A stretch of DNA of 64,000 nt. Origin: Cucumis sativus. Its lineage: Eukaryota; Streptophyta; Magnoliopsida; Cucurbitales; Cucurbitaceae. The number at the start of each line of letters is the position of its first letter. Position 1 is the first letter of the stretch. The notes below the pieces were generated by a model, which made no database searches, was not told the DNA's origin, and worked only from the letters and a program-made list of their open reading frames with translations. Location of the stretch: assembly GCF_000004075.3 (NCBI RefSeq), contig NC_026658.2, forward strand, positions 3,658,001 through 3,722,000, read 5' to 3'. A program made the translations under genes and the position numbers. Shown here piece after piece: positions 20,519-33,658 of the stretch.

Positions 20519-21797
20519 TCTCCGGCTGAAAATTAGAGGATTAAAAATTTTAAAAAGAAGAAAGAAGAAGAAGAAGAAGAAATGGGGCGTACTAATTATG
20601 TTTGTGTAATGTACAGAGTAAAATTTCCTTTTACCTAGAGAAGGGTAAAATTGGTATTTCAAATTCCTTCTTTTTTTAGATTGAGGATTTTGTTTGTCTG
20701 TTACTCGTCCTACTGTTGCTTGCTGGACTTGCATTTCACAATTGATCTCTCGCGTTCGTTTTAGATCAACCATATCACACATTTACCGAAATTGGAAGAC
20801 AAAAGGATTTAACCAAAATATTCTTTTGTATTTCGAAAATTATTGGTAAATCACAAATTAAAAAAAAAAACAAAAAAAAGTAGAGAAATTCTTATAAACA
20901 TATGTTAAAGAATTGCCTTTCCATTTTTTTTTAATATAAACACCACAATATTAAATCTTAAATAGGTGGTTATTTCTTTTAAAAATTTAATCACTCTTTA
21001 TTGCGTGTCTATAATAATTTTTTTTTCTTTTATCAATTATCTTTCATTCCTGTTAGCTAAAGAAATAAACTTATTAAAGATTAATATTTAGAAGGTGATA
21101 CGATTTTCTCTCAAAACTCACACGTCTTCAAACGAAAAGATAAACCTAGAAATAACACAATATCATGACTATACCCTAATTTAGAAATTATACATACAAA
21201 ATTTGGCACTAGTTTTAGAAATAAATAAGAGTGACAATTAATTAATGATGCCTATAGTTTATATAGGATAGTTAAAGCCAAATATAGAGCTCAATGATTA
21301 AGGAATAAGATAACACAATATTTCAATAACCTTTAGTTTGGGACCTAAAAGAATTCACCATCTAAATTCTCTCTCACAACCACATAAAATCAACAAACAT
21401 ATGCATAGTGCATTTGCTCTCTTTCTTTCTTTCTTTTTTCTTGGGAGAAGTGCATTGTGCATAGGGAGAGAGCACCAATCATCAATAAATTATTTATGTT
21501 CATCATATTGTCCATCTTTCCATTATACATATTATTTATATACATCAAAGTTTCCTACTTTTTCTTTGGGTTAATTAATTCCTTTCCATATTCCTTTTGT
21601 TCATCAATTGCCTTACTCTAAATGATGAAAGAATAATAACTTTGATATAAAGTTTTAAATTGTGTTGCATCAAATAATGTGTTATTAAGTTTTTAGTCCA
21701 TTTTTCCTTTTGATGTTAACGGTCTAATTAACTAATGCAACCAGTGAAATTAGGTAGACAAATTTAGTTTAAATTAAGAAAAAAATTATTTTACCTA

Positions 21798-22024
21798 TTG
21801 TATCAATTTAAACCTTGGAATTTTGGAAATTATATCAATTTAAACCTCAAATTGTAATTATGTCAATTTAGACTGTACACTTTTACGGATGTACCAATTA
21901 AGATCGTAAAACTTATTAATTGTATCAGTTTAAACCCTCCATTACACTTTACTTATATAAACTTATGAAAATTGAGGATTTAAATTGATGCAATCTCCAA
22001 AGTTTAAGATTTAAATTGATACAA
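21798..22024. repeat. Foldback-like inverted repeat (MITE-like)
   Basis: Arm 1 (21798-21850) carries ttgtatcaatttaaaccttg and a second tatcaatttaaacc copy. Arm 2 (21974-22024) is approximately its reverse complement, with aggatttaaattgatgcaat and atttaaattgatacaa. The loop is about 120 bp and holds one more degenerate copy. There is no coding capacity. Confidence 0.6.
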
Positions 22025-22649
22025 CCTCTAACCTCCAAAGTTTAAGTATAAATTGATACTTGTCCGAGCTAGAATAAAATGTTATCGATGTTAAAAAAAT
22101 TGAATATGTATAGAGTGTAATGAGAAAAAGTGACTAAAAAATAGAATTGGATAGTTATTGATGACATACTAAAAACCCTACTTTATAAAAAATGGCCAAC
22201 TTTTTTCAAATGTAACTTTTGAACTTTTTTTTGTTTTTCCCATTTAATTTTCTTTTGAAACCTTTATTGAAGAGAGAGTGATATATATATATATATCATT
22301 AGGTTTTTCAAACCATGGCTTCAATATTGAAATGGATATCTTATTAGATTCTACTTACTCCATTTTTTCAAAACTTTATACAATTAATTTCAATTAACAG
22401 TATGCCACTATTATATAAGAACATTTCAAACCCACCATTGTTTTCCTTAATTTTAATTTTTATATATACTACCTTCTTTTTCTGCATGATTTTGAAAGAA
22501 GACTTTGTTTATATGTCCTAAGAAAAAGGTTCTTAGGACATGATTTAATGGAGTCTCTAGTGGTGGGTACCAACCATATAGAATGCCCTTTTGTCTCAAT
22601 TAAATCATTAATATCTATTTAGAGAGAGAAATTTTGAGTATTTTGAAAT

Positions 22650-22676
22650 GGGTTTAGGGTTTAGGTTTAGGTTTTA
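22650..22676 (+). repeat. Short interstitial telomere-like repeat
   Basis: gggtttagggtttaggttta continues into ggtttt: about four imperfect units of the plant telomere heptamer TTTAGGG. Confidence 0.6.
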
Positions 22677-25600
22677 AGTTCAATTAATATTGTTTTAAAG
22701 TAGCATTTGCACATTCTTCTTATCCATAACTTGGAGAAGAACATTTTTTCCCCACACAAAAGAAAAACAAAACAATCTTTTCTATATTGATTTCTAGGAA
22801 ATATTTTTTATGATAATACCCTCTTTATGCCTTTATCTATACCAAATTTGTAATCAGGCCATCTAATGACATATGATTGATGACATTAATTAGTCTATTA
22901 GCAAAAAAAAAAAAAAAAAAAAACTATGTTTCATTAGATTAATTACATTCTCTTGTTTTAAATTCAAGCATTTAAAAATTCATATTCTTTTAATAAAGCG
23001 ACTATTTTAATTTTAATAATTTTGCTTAGCTCACTTTGAACGTGTAAAATAGATTCTCAATTGTTGATTTGCATGATAATCTTTTTACAACAATTATAAA
23101 ATTATGTAGCTTCAATGACGATAAGGAATAGAACTTAGTCTCTGTCTCAAAGGATGAAATCAGGTAAATAGTATCGGCCATAGATTCGTGTAAGGTGAGT
23201 TATACCTAGGTGGCATCAAAATTTTAGGTGGAATTTAAGTAATAATGAATATAGGTTGACTTAGGGATGAAATATTAATTGGATGATTATTTAAAGAGAG
23301 AAATATTAAAATTGATAGGTAGAGCTAATTAACAATAAGTTATTATGGGATTATTGGAATAAATGATAGATATTTTATTATAATGCAGAATCGATCCATG
23401 AAAGAGGATCAATACGATTCTAATTTATTCTCAAGTAGTACACTATTATTAAATTCTCATATGAAAAAAATTTTATAATAAAATTTAAACAAAAAAGAAA
23501 AAGAACATAAATATTCTTCAATAATATTCTTATACATTTGAATTTGAATAGTTATTTTCAAAATTCTAGAGAATATTATTAATTTTGAAGCATCTACGTC
23601 ATACCACGAAAACAAATATATGATCTCATTTACAAACGCGTTTTTAAAGTTATATAATTATCACTTTCCTAGTCAATAGTCAAACCAAACCAATCAATTT
23701 TACGCAAATCACACCTAAATCAATGTGTCCAATAAAAAACAAAACCAATGGACTTTTATTCTTACTTGTTTTTGCTAACTTTAAATTAAAACGTACCATA
23801 ATAATTATAATACAAAAAAAAAAAAAAAAAAAGCCTAATGACGAATGACATTTTAGAGCTATATATCTACCTATTTTGATCGGTTTGATTTTCATTGGTT
23901 TTTCTAACAAAAATTTGATCCGAACCAATATTTTTTGGTTTTTTTCCAAATACAAACCAAGAAATCCAATTTGATAAAAGAAAACCCAACCAAACCATTA
24001 GATCGGTTTAAATTGGTTTAGTTTTGAAAACACGTAATTTTTTTTATAAATGAAATAATTTAGGCTTTAAGTTTGAATTTCCTTGAATAATTGTTAAAGC
24101 AATTATATTAATAATTTCTAAAGGCATCCTTGTGAATGGAAGAACGATGAATAAATAAATTTAAAAGCTAAAAGCAATTAAATGTCTAAATTAAGGAAAT
24201 TGATTGGTTGATAAACAATTAAAAGTTTGATTTATACCAGATTAGTTGAACAAATTTTAGTTTATGATTTGAATGAAAAAGAACAATTTATTTAAACGTG
24301 TTAAGTTGAGTTACTCAACTTAAGATTATTCCCATGAAAAAGGATACTAAAATAGGGAAATAAAAAGAAAGATAAAGTTTGAAGTAGGGAATTTAATTTA
24401 TTTTTTCTTTTTATAAAAAAAGGAATATATAAAATGTTGATGGCATTAAAAGAATGGTGGATAGCTGAAGAATTAAATATGGAGGCATCTTTAATACAAC
24501 CTTCAGTCTTTGACTATATGCTACAACTATACCAAACCTATGTTTTACATTCACCATTATGTATGCTCTCTAAATTACTCTTTCATTTCATTTTCCTTTT
24601 CAAACTTTTCAAAATCTATCATACTATTAAATTAACCTTAACACTGTTTTGACCTTCTTTTTCTTTTTTTTTTTATAAAAAATATGGCCCTTTGTCTGTA
24701 CGGGTGTTATGTGTGGGCATATGTCTTCCCAAATGAGAAAAACGAGTTATATGTATTATGTGTATGCTTCATTATCAAATTTGTCAAAGTGGTCAGACGA
24801 AAACGAGTTCCTTTTTCTTCTCCCTTTCAAATGAGTTTGTTCCTCCAACGGATCAAAATGGTTATTTTTTTGTGCTTCATTAATTAGATTCTTGTAAAAA
24901 AGACTAAGACATTCGAGTTTAGTTGATAAAGAGTCTCTCTTTGGGATTTAAGACATACTATAGCTTAGGAATAACTAAGTTACGGTGAGAGGGAGTCTTA
25001 CACTTAGGAAGAGCCTTGGTGAAAGGTTCAATGATTAATCTACTTGAGAGTAATGTACGCATTGCTTTCAAAACGTAGGTGGTATTCATTGATTTCTTGA
25101 TTACCGATCTCTGGTATTCTTTTATATGTTACTCATTTTCTAGAACTTGTTTCGTGAAATGTTATAACATTTGTTAACGTGCAATAGATGAAGATACAAA
25201 TTTCACTATAGATTAAGGACATGAAAAACTGAGGCTGTATACATGTTGAAGTCGATTTTAAATTGTAAATATGGTAATTAAATAACTTGATAAAATTAAG
25301 AGTAATTATAATAGGTAGCAATTTTAAGAACAATAATTAAATATATAGTAAATTTTTTTAAAAAAATTGTAAATATAACAGAGGCTATCAATAATAGATT
25401 TATATAGTTTTGATAGATCCTCAATGATAAACTTTTGATAAATTTAAAAAAAAAAAAATGAATTTTTTTTATGTATGATAATAGTTTGAATCTAATTAAT
25501 ATATTTGCAAACTTAACCTAAAATTAATAGAAAGACTTATATGAGCATTCAATTGTACTCTTCAAAGGTTCATAAAAGATAGAGCCCAATTCATATTCCC

Positions 25601-25995
25601 TTTAGAGCTTATGGTGCCTTTTTATGAGCCCCAGCCCAAAATGAATTCAAGAATGGTTGAAAAGCCAATTTGATAGCATTTTGTAATATATAATTTTATG
25701 TTAATACAAAATTTTGTCTCTAATATTTGGGATTTTTTAAAAAAGATTTAGTCTTATTGTTTAAAAATATATTATTCTCAAACAAATGCTTGAAATATTT
25801 TCTTCTTCTGCAAATTATTCATTTCATTGCCTGCTTGCACCTCAATTATTCTATAGATTTCCAGAAAAGAAAAAAGAAAAGAGAAACCCTTTTAACTTTT
25901 TTATAGATGAGAAATAAAATTACAATACTAATGATGATGATAAATAAAGAGTTTGGGAAAATATTAGAAAAATATTGTGGGGGATTAAGAATTAA

Positions 25996-28501
25996 TCACA
26001 ACTTAGTGAGAACAAGAACAAAAGTGATGGGTTTGATTTCTTGTTTGGCCATTTCTTCATCCAAAAGGGTTCCATAATTTAGAAACAAAGAGTCCAAAAT
26101 TGAATCACCAAAATGGTGAGAAATCATAGACTCTTGAATGGCTCTAACTGATTTAGCAACTTCTTTCCCATAGCTTTCATCTCCTCCATTATTGTTCATT
26201 TTCACCTTCTTCTCTAACTCAAATTTCTCTATTCTCTCTAACCCAAATGACCCTTCTCTTCTCACTTCCTCTTCTATTTCCTCTTTGTTTGCTGCATAGA
26301 AATTCACATCATAGCTATCTAACTCTTCCTCCTTCACTTCTCCCTATAATAACCAACATTTTCATTATCATATCAATTTCATTATATTAGAAAGAAAAAG
26401 TAAAGTTTTGATTGATTAAGATATATACACCCTCAACTAAGAAATCACACGGTTAAATATCCTATTATGCAACATGTTAAACTCACTAAAAAACAAATCC
26501 AATTTCTTGGAGCTTAACTTTATTGATTGGTATAGGTGACATTTACTATTTTCCTATTTGCTTGGAAGTTAGAGCTTGCCTCAACCCTAATTGGTGAATT
26601 AAACTATTGTTGGAAAAAAGTTATTTTTCTAGAAATTTTATTATTTTTTTAGTTGAATTTTTAAATATATATATGTTAATTATAGTAAAAGCTACCAATC
26701 AATTTGTCCCTTGAATGGATTTTACAAGGCAACAAGATATTTAAATGTACTTTTTCAAAGTGAGTGTCCATTGGCTCTATGTTTTTTTTTTTTTTTTTGT
26801 TATTAGTTTTATTCAAATCATTTCATTTTTTTTTTCTTTTGGCCTAGAGATATGACTTGTAGCCTAGGATGTTCAATCTATATTCAATTTTTTGTTTTCT
26901 AAAATTAAACTTGTTTCTAAATTAATGAATGGACCAATTTAAGTAAATTTTGATGAGCATCTAAATGACAATCATGCAACCCATCAAATCTTGACAACAA
27001 GAAAAATAAAATATAAAACTAAAAAAAAATTGAAATCAAAATGTTAATCCATCCTTTGAAAGGTTATGATTAAGATGAAGGGCTTATTGTGTTCCTTATG
27101 GAATTCCGTTTTTTTTTTTTTACATAAAACATTTTCAATTATATGAGTTATTTTGACATTCATTCAAATGGTTAAATATAATATTTGTTTCACTTAATCT
27201 TTATATGCAACTAATTAAATAATGTTTTGTGGGTTTTCAACCATTTTATTTTATTTATCAATATAACCCCTTTCTAACAAAACGCTCAATAAAATAATAG
27301 AGTGGAGATTTAAATGTATATTCTATTTGGAGCTACGATATAATATATACATATATATGAATTTAATTTAATTTTAAAAAGTTTGGTCTCATTCTTTTTT
27401 ATAAAATTTATGTTAAACAATATCTTTTTGGATACAACAAGATGATATATATCATATGTCCTATTTTCTATAATTCATGAAATTTTGCTATTTTTGAAAT
27501 GATTTCTGAAGCCCATTTAAAAAATAAAATAAAGATTTGTGCATTTAGTTTCGTTACCTTTGAAACCAAAATGGCGAAGGCTTCTGCAAGAAGGTGCCAC
27601 ATGAACGAATTTCCTCTATCAACATGATCGGTGCCATCTCTTCCGAGTAAAATCAGCACCATCCGGCCGCCGGAAACCACCTCCTCCGCCCTCTTTCTCA
27701 GAAACTCCCAGAAATCTCGCCGGAATTGCTTCACATAAGCCTCCACTACTGAAATCGGACTTCTCTCCGATATATAAATCGTCCCTCTGTTCACCGGTTT
27801 TCCGAATTCATCTCGAACCCCCTCAGGAACCTACAAAATCGAACCAATTTCAAACCCCAGAAACCTACCTCTAAAAAAATGGGAAAAAAGAAAAAGAAAA
27901 AGAAATAGCAATGGTGGCAAACCCTTGAGAGCCAGTGGAGACTGTAATTGGAATATACGAAGTGCAAGCAATTACTGGGGAAAAGTCTCTGGTAAAAGGA
28001 GCCTGGATAAGCCCCTATGAAAAACCCTGATGGATTTTGATTTACTCCTTCGTTTTGAAGCTCTCTGCAGAAATCGGGTAGGGCTTTGAAGATAGAGTTG
28101 AAATCATTGGTCGGAAGGTCGTTTAAATAGACTCGGAACTCCGATGACTGCCGGAGGTGGTCGGAGCTAAGCGATTGGAAGGCTTGGATTATTTCTTTGA
28201 CGATCGATAAGGTATTAGGGCCAGAGGAGCATCCCAAATCGGCGATTCCGAAGCTCGTCGGAGCTCCGGTGGAAAGGTAAACTTTCTCTATAGCCTCCAT
28301 TGTTACGTGCTTTACCATATCTGAAGCTTTTCTCTGTTACATTCATGTGATTTAGCCATTAGGAAACAAAATAGGTAGGAGATAGTACGGACAAAAAAAA
28401 AAAGGACAACAGATTAGAAAGATGACCTGAAGATGGGAATTTTTGGCATAACTATTGTTGCCAATTCCTCCATTCATGTGAAAATTTTTCTCAATATTCA
28501 T
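25996..28501 (-). CDS. SABATH-family carboxyl methyltransferase
   Basis: There are four exons on the minus strand: 28501-28427, 28333-27923, 27830-27558 and 26343-25996 (stop at 25998-25996), all GT-AG. It encodes 368 residues, the usual SABATH length. These enzymes transfer a methyl group from S-adenosylmethionine to carboxyl groups of small acids such as salicylate, benzoate, jasmonate, auxin or farnesoate. Visible motifs are the N-terminal MNGG…SYAKNSHLQ (Gln25 at the substrate position), the SAM-binding DLGCSSGPN at 57-65, [10 protein letters not shown], and [13 protein letters not shown] with Trp159 at the carboxylate-binding position known from salicylate methyltransferase. SLHWLS resembles SAMT/JMT/BSMT types more than auxin methyltransferase, but the substrate cannot be fixed by eye. 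The short first exon was found by matching the conserved N-terminus. It may correspond to Arabidopsis At5g66430, from memory. Confidence 0.92.
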
Positions 28502-31500
28502 ATGGGTAAAGATTGGGAGTATGGGATTGTTCTTCTCTGGTGTTTCTTCTTCTTGGGTTGGATGAGTTAGTGAATGCCCCTTTTAATGGTAGAATTTGAA
28601 TGAAATATGTAACTTTTTTTTCCCCCCTCGGATTGGAACAAATTACCATAATTCTTTCTTTTTCTGGCCTTTTGTTTTTTTCTTATGATATTTCCTTTCA
28701 TAAACAGTGGCTACTTACTTACCTTCTTGAGAGGGTCCATTGTGTTGCTTATCAATTCAGACTGTGTAATAAATGATGCACACTAGGGGTTGTTGTTTGC
28801 CCACGGTGGAATGAGATGTTTCATCTTGTAACAACCCTATTTTGTTTTACAACACTTTTTTATTCCCTTTTTCACCGTTTTTAAGCCTTACAAACTCATT
28901 TCTCTTCCACTTTAATTCTTCATGAAACATTTCAATGTTACCCACGTTTTCATTCATTTTATCCTTCAAACAATCCATTAAATAACACGCGATACTTTAG
29001 AATTTTGAGTTTTGAACATAAAATTAATATGTCGACAAAAAATTTCAAACTGAGAGTTCTTGTTTTACACTTCATTTTCGTTTTTGTTTCTTTAAATTTG
29101 AGAATGTAAAGGCAAGATAACTTGTAGAATAATTAAGAATTAAGATTCCTTTTAGCCATTAGTTAACTAATTTTGCAATAGAGTTAGCGTTATAACAAAA
29201 AGAAAAAGTAGTTTGGTGGAGAAGAAAAGTAAGAGTGAATTATGTCTATGTGTTTGAAGCTTATCTCATATATTTCTTTTTTCTTTTTAATCTTTTTTTG
29301 TTCTCTGACTTTGTTAAGGTTATTAGGCAAAATATGTGTTATATTTTTTAAGATAAGGTTGTTTGGTTGTATAATTCATATTGTAATGTAAGGCAAAAGC
29401 AATCTTGCTATTTGGGAAATGGAAAACAAAGGTAACTCTATCACATCAAGGAATTGCTTCTTCTCATGACAAATTGACATAGATTTTGCAGCAATGTTCA
29501 TCCCTAAAAGTTGCGGCTTTGGACACGTGTAAGTCAAGGGATATTCCTAATATTGACCCAAATTAATAAGATTCATTTTCCTATTTTTTCCAAGGTGGTT
29601 CTTATGATATTATGAGTGGATGAAAAATTTAAATTGCTTTTTTCCCCACTACATCATTCATGCATCCTCTAAGTATAAGCCTAAACTTTGGTCCCTTCCC
29701 TTTGCAGCAATTGATGACTTTTGGATATGTTGTTATTCCATCAACCAAAAAAGTAAGTAAGGACAAACTTTTGATTTGAAAAACATCCCCTTTTAACTTT
29801 GGAATATGTTGGAGAACATTGGTAATGCTTCTTCATAGACTCCCATTTTTGGGGTAAATTAATAGGATTAGAATAGGACTATACATTCATGTATATGCAC
29901 CTTCATAGTTCCTTCATTCATGATCTGATCTCTACATTTGTTTGATACTCCCACATTTTGAGATTCTTATGTATTATTAAAGTTTTAGCATAGTGTATTG
30001 AGTTGTAACCTTTTACCCTTTAACTTTCTATTTATAATCTATTCAGAGTAAGTTTGAATTTGTAATTGGGTAATGGTACTTGTTTTTTAATAAATTTTCC
30101 AAGCAACTGAAAAATATCTTTTTTGTTATTAAGTTTTGAGTCTAACTAGTTTGTATTAGGTTTTCATGTTTCAAAATGTTATACATTTCATTTTTGAGTT
30201 AGGTTTCAATTAAGTTTTACATTTGAAAGTGTGACAATAATTTTTTCATTAGTACTCACTTTTCATTTCTGACCATTAACGTTATATTAATGAATGAAGT
30301 GTAAATCTTAAATCTAATTTTAATATTGTTGAAAATTAGTGAAATTTAATTAATTATAATTTTTTAAAAGTTAATTAATAAAAAAGATAATATCTAATAA
30401 AAAGAAATAGAGGTTACTAAAGCTAAAAAAATTAAACTATTGTAATACAAATGGTCTAATACAAATGGTCTCCCCATTATATTTCACATAATGGGAAGTT
30501 TATAATTTTTATTTGGCTAATACTACAGTTTGTAAATTTCTAGGTATTTTGAACTACACAATAACAAGTCTTAAAGTCATTATGAAAACTCTCAGGTCAT
30601 TTCTTGTATGATTGAAGTAAGTGGAGAAAATGAGTAACAAAATAACTTGAGAAGATAGCATCATCAATACTTGAGAGCCTACCCACAATCACAATGTCGT
30701 TTCGGATTGAAAAATGTATAGTAGCTAAAAGAAAGAGTAAGATATACTATAAAAAATTTAAGTAACTATTATCGTAACATCTAATGAGAGCTTTAGAGAG
30801 TGATTGTGAGTTTTTTTTTTTTTTTTCTTTTTCAATTTAGAAATAGACATAATCATTCTTAAGCACTCAAAAGTAATCTTCACAAGTTTGAACATCCGTA
30901 CAAATAAACTTTTATTTGTGGACTACTTTTTGCCTACCACCTTAATTCTACTTATGTTTGCATTATAACGATTTGTATAAAGATCAAGACCTACATAGTT
31001 CTATTTTTTACCGTAAATATAACTCAACTGGCATACGAACGTGTTAACAACAAAAAAGTTTGTGATTTTAATAGGTAAAAAGGCAACTCTTGTGTACAAT
31101 GCAAAATTAGATTTCTTCGTCTCCATCCTCTCTTTTTTTATAAATATATACTTTATCAATTGCCTAATCCTCCTCTCCATCGTTATTAATTACATACAAC
31201 TTTAGAAATTTTGCTTTTTACATTCCTACAATCCATCAATTACTTAGTCTATATAGATCACTGTGTTTACAGGCGTGATTGCAACGTAATTTTACATTGG
31301 ACTATCCAAATTTAAACTAAAAATTTAACTAAACAATCTTAGATTTTGGTTTATAAAAAAAAAAAAACTTGAAAAAAATTTATTGAGATTTGGTAAATTG
31401 TTTAGATTTAGATTTGACGGTAATATTTAAGCTAACTTGTTTTATTTTTGAAAAGATGCAATAATTAGAATGGAATACCCATTTTCATTTAGTTTGGTAT

Positions 31501-33150
31501 GATGTAATTTTGTGGGGTTGAGTAATTTAGGTCCGTAGGTGAAATAGTGAAATAAAGAGTATGGTTGGCATCAAGTAGAGTCTCAATCACATCATCACAC
31601 ACTCAATCAAACGTAACCAATATATCCAATAACCAAGGGGTTGTTGTTTGTCGTGGAGCTTTGATGTTTCATTTCTCATTGAAAATATTGGTTTGGCTTT
31701 AATTATCGTATTGTAATGATCATAAATACATTTGTCACATGGTTCTCATTCAAATAATTCAAATATGTTTCAACAAATTTATGTGCTGACACAAGCCATC
31801 TCAATTTAATTATTTGTTTCCTGATACCTACTTGATGTTGATATCAAAATTTGAACAAACGAAAACTTCACGTCACATTACATGTTAATTTATTTGTCAA
31901 GGATCCATATTTGACAACTTTAGAAAAGGTGAATAGAGTTCTTCTACTGAACAAATTTTGCAGCAATTAATGTTGTGCAATGAACTATATCAACAAATTA
32001 ATTGCCAAACCAAATAGGAGAGGAATAGAGAAATTAACACGGACAATTTTATAGTGGTTTGGCACAATAATCGATATGCATCCAACTTTCCAAACTCCTC
32101 TAGATTATGTCACTAAAACATTGAACCAACTTTTTCTATGGATTAGAGACAACCGCTACACCACTCTTTTACAAATTCAAAAGCAAATTTAATCGTTTCC
32201 ACAGATCATGATCAAACTGTCACAAAAAACTCTTTTTAAGGATTAAGAGCAACCATTTTAACAATGGATTTGGAAATGAAAAAGAAGACGAGAAAAACTC
32301 TATCAAAGAGCAAATTTACAAAAGTATAACTCTCTCAAGAATTAGTTAAAAAGAATAAATAATGAAGCTTGGAGAGAGTAACAATGGAAGCTTTTGTGAG
32401 TTATGGAGGATCGAAAAGAATGAACGTTGTTATAGTATTTATAATATTTAAGTTAGAGAGTAAAAGAATGCGGAAGGTATAGAGTTTTAGAGATATTCAA
32501 ATTACATATATAAGTATAACTATAAATAGTAATTTATTTAAGGTTTATAAGATTTTCATTTTTTCATTTTTTAAAAAAGTAAAAGGTTTAATCTCAACTT
32601 TGTTAAATATTATATTAAATCTAACTTTCACCTACTTACTTAAACCTTTAAGATTTGGTTCAAGAAGGTCTCGTGTTTAAGCTATGCATTGATATTTTCT
32701 TCTTGTTTAATATTGATTTCTACTTGTTGAATAAGTTTCATATTTCTTATAGTTAAATTTTTGGTCAATTGATGATTTAAAACTTCGTCCAAGTTCTCAT
32801 TTGAAAATGGTACTTTTTTAGGTTTTTGTTTATAGCTTTTCAAGATTAAATTTATAGAAACTCTTTCCACATCTAAATTTATTGTTTTGTCATCTAGTTT
32901 TATAAAAGGAAAATTAAAAACCAAGTCAAGCTTTAAAAATTAAAATAAATAAATAACTTAATTTGTTTATAGAATTTGATTAGAAATTCAACTCTTTTAA
33001 AACACTCCAAGCAATTGAGTGAGAATACGCATAGTTTTCAAGAACCAAATAGCAAAAAACAAACAACTACCGAATAAGTCCAAAAAGTTACTGTATGGTC
33101 TTGTTTATATTGCTCAAATCTTCCACTTTATCCCACCTCTATCGATACAA
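28502..33150. other. 4.6 kb intergenic region upstream of the SABATH gene
   Basis: No gene is seen. The first few hundred bases should hold the SABATH promoter, but no clear TATA box was picked. AT-rich spacer follows, with degenerate 'ggtttcaattaagttttaca'-type motifs (30120-30260), a T-run (30811-30826) and a possible LTR relic at about 31971-32670. Confidence 0.55.
31971..32670. mobile_element. Possible LTR retrotransposon relic
   Basis: The text 'aattaacacggacaatttta' followed by 'tagtggtttggcacaat' resembles the '…acgtggttcggc…' segment common in plant Copia-type LTRs. A TATA-like 'tagtatttataatattta' near 32430 and purine-rich stretches follow. Clear TG…CA ends with a target duplication were not established, and there are no retroviral-type frames. 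This is a weak call from similarity of style only. Confidence 0.25.
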
Positions 33151-33658
33151 GTTGTTACCATATATTAGATTATTCAAATTCTATTTCCATGGTAATAAAT
33201 TCATAGTTTTAGGAATATAGTTGGATATATTAAAGTTGTTGTCGTGTATTAGATGATTCAAAGTATATTTCCACAATAATGAATTCATATAGTTTTAATA
33301 ATACAGATGGATACATTAAAGTTGTTACTATATATTACATGATTCAAAGTATATTACCACAATAATGAATTCATATAGTTCTAGGAATACAGTTGGATAC
33401 ATTAAAGTTGTTACTATCTATTAGATGATTCAAAGTATATTTCCACAGTAATGAATTCATATAGTTTTAGGAATACAGTTGGATACATTAAAGTTGTTAC
33501 TAGATATTACATGATTCAAAGTATATTTCCCACATAAAAGAATTCATGGAATATAGTTGGATAAATTAAAGTTAGTTACTATATATTAGATTATTCAAAT
33601 TCTATTTCCAAGGTAATAAACTTGTGTGATTTTAGGAATATAGTTGGATACATTAAAG
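33151..33658. repeat. Minisatellite: six copies of an ~86-bp unit
   Basis: Copies begin (gttgttactatatatta or similar) at 33151, 33235, 33321, 33407, 33493 and 33571. Spacings are 84, 86, 86, 86 and 78, with a last unit of about 88. Each unit contains 'gattcaaa', 'tatttccac' and 'ggatacattaaag'. The central copies share the 10-bp palindrome atgaattcat (33279, 33365, 33451). The outer copies are more diverged, as expected for an array that homogenises in the middle. Confidence 0.9.

Larger units (their letters stand above)
20519..25995. other. 5.5 kb intergenic region
   Basis: No gene is recognised. It contains a foldback-like inverted repeat (21798-22024), an interstitial telomere-like run (gggtttagggtttaggttta at 22650-22669), poly(A) tracts (22903-22922 and 23814-23831), a short (TA)n near 22279-22297, and an AT-rich hairpin repeat at 25360-25455. 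Short open frames here (for example around 24434) show no family resemblance. Confidence 0.6.

Noticed and set aside
20207-20782. 191-codon minus-strand frame over the DUF4408-type gene
   Set aside because: Antisense shadow of the real gene, with runs from the purine-rich 3' UTR.
24434-24887. Short frames of 72 and 67 codons
   Set aside because: No conserved motif; T-rich ends and no exon-like boundaries.
33151-33658. CRISPR-like array or gene with internal repeats
   Set aside because: Contiguous 86-bp minisatellite in plant DNA; no spacers and no open frame through the units.
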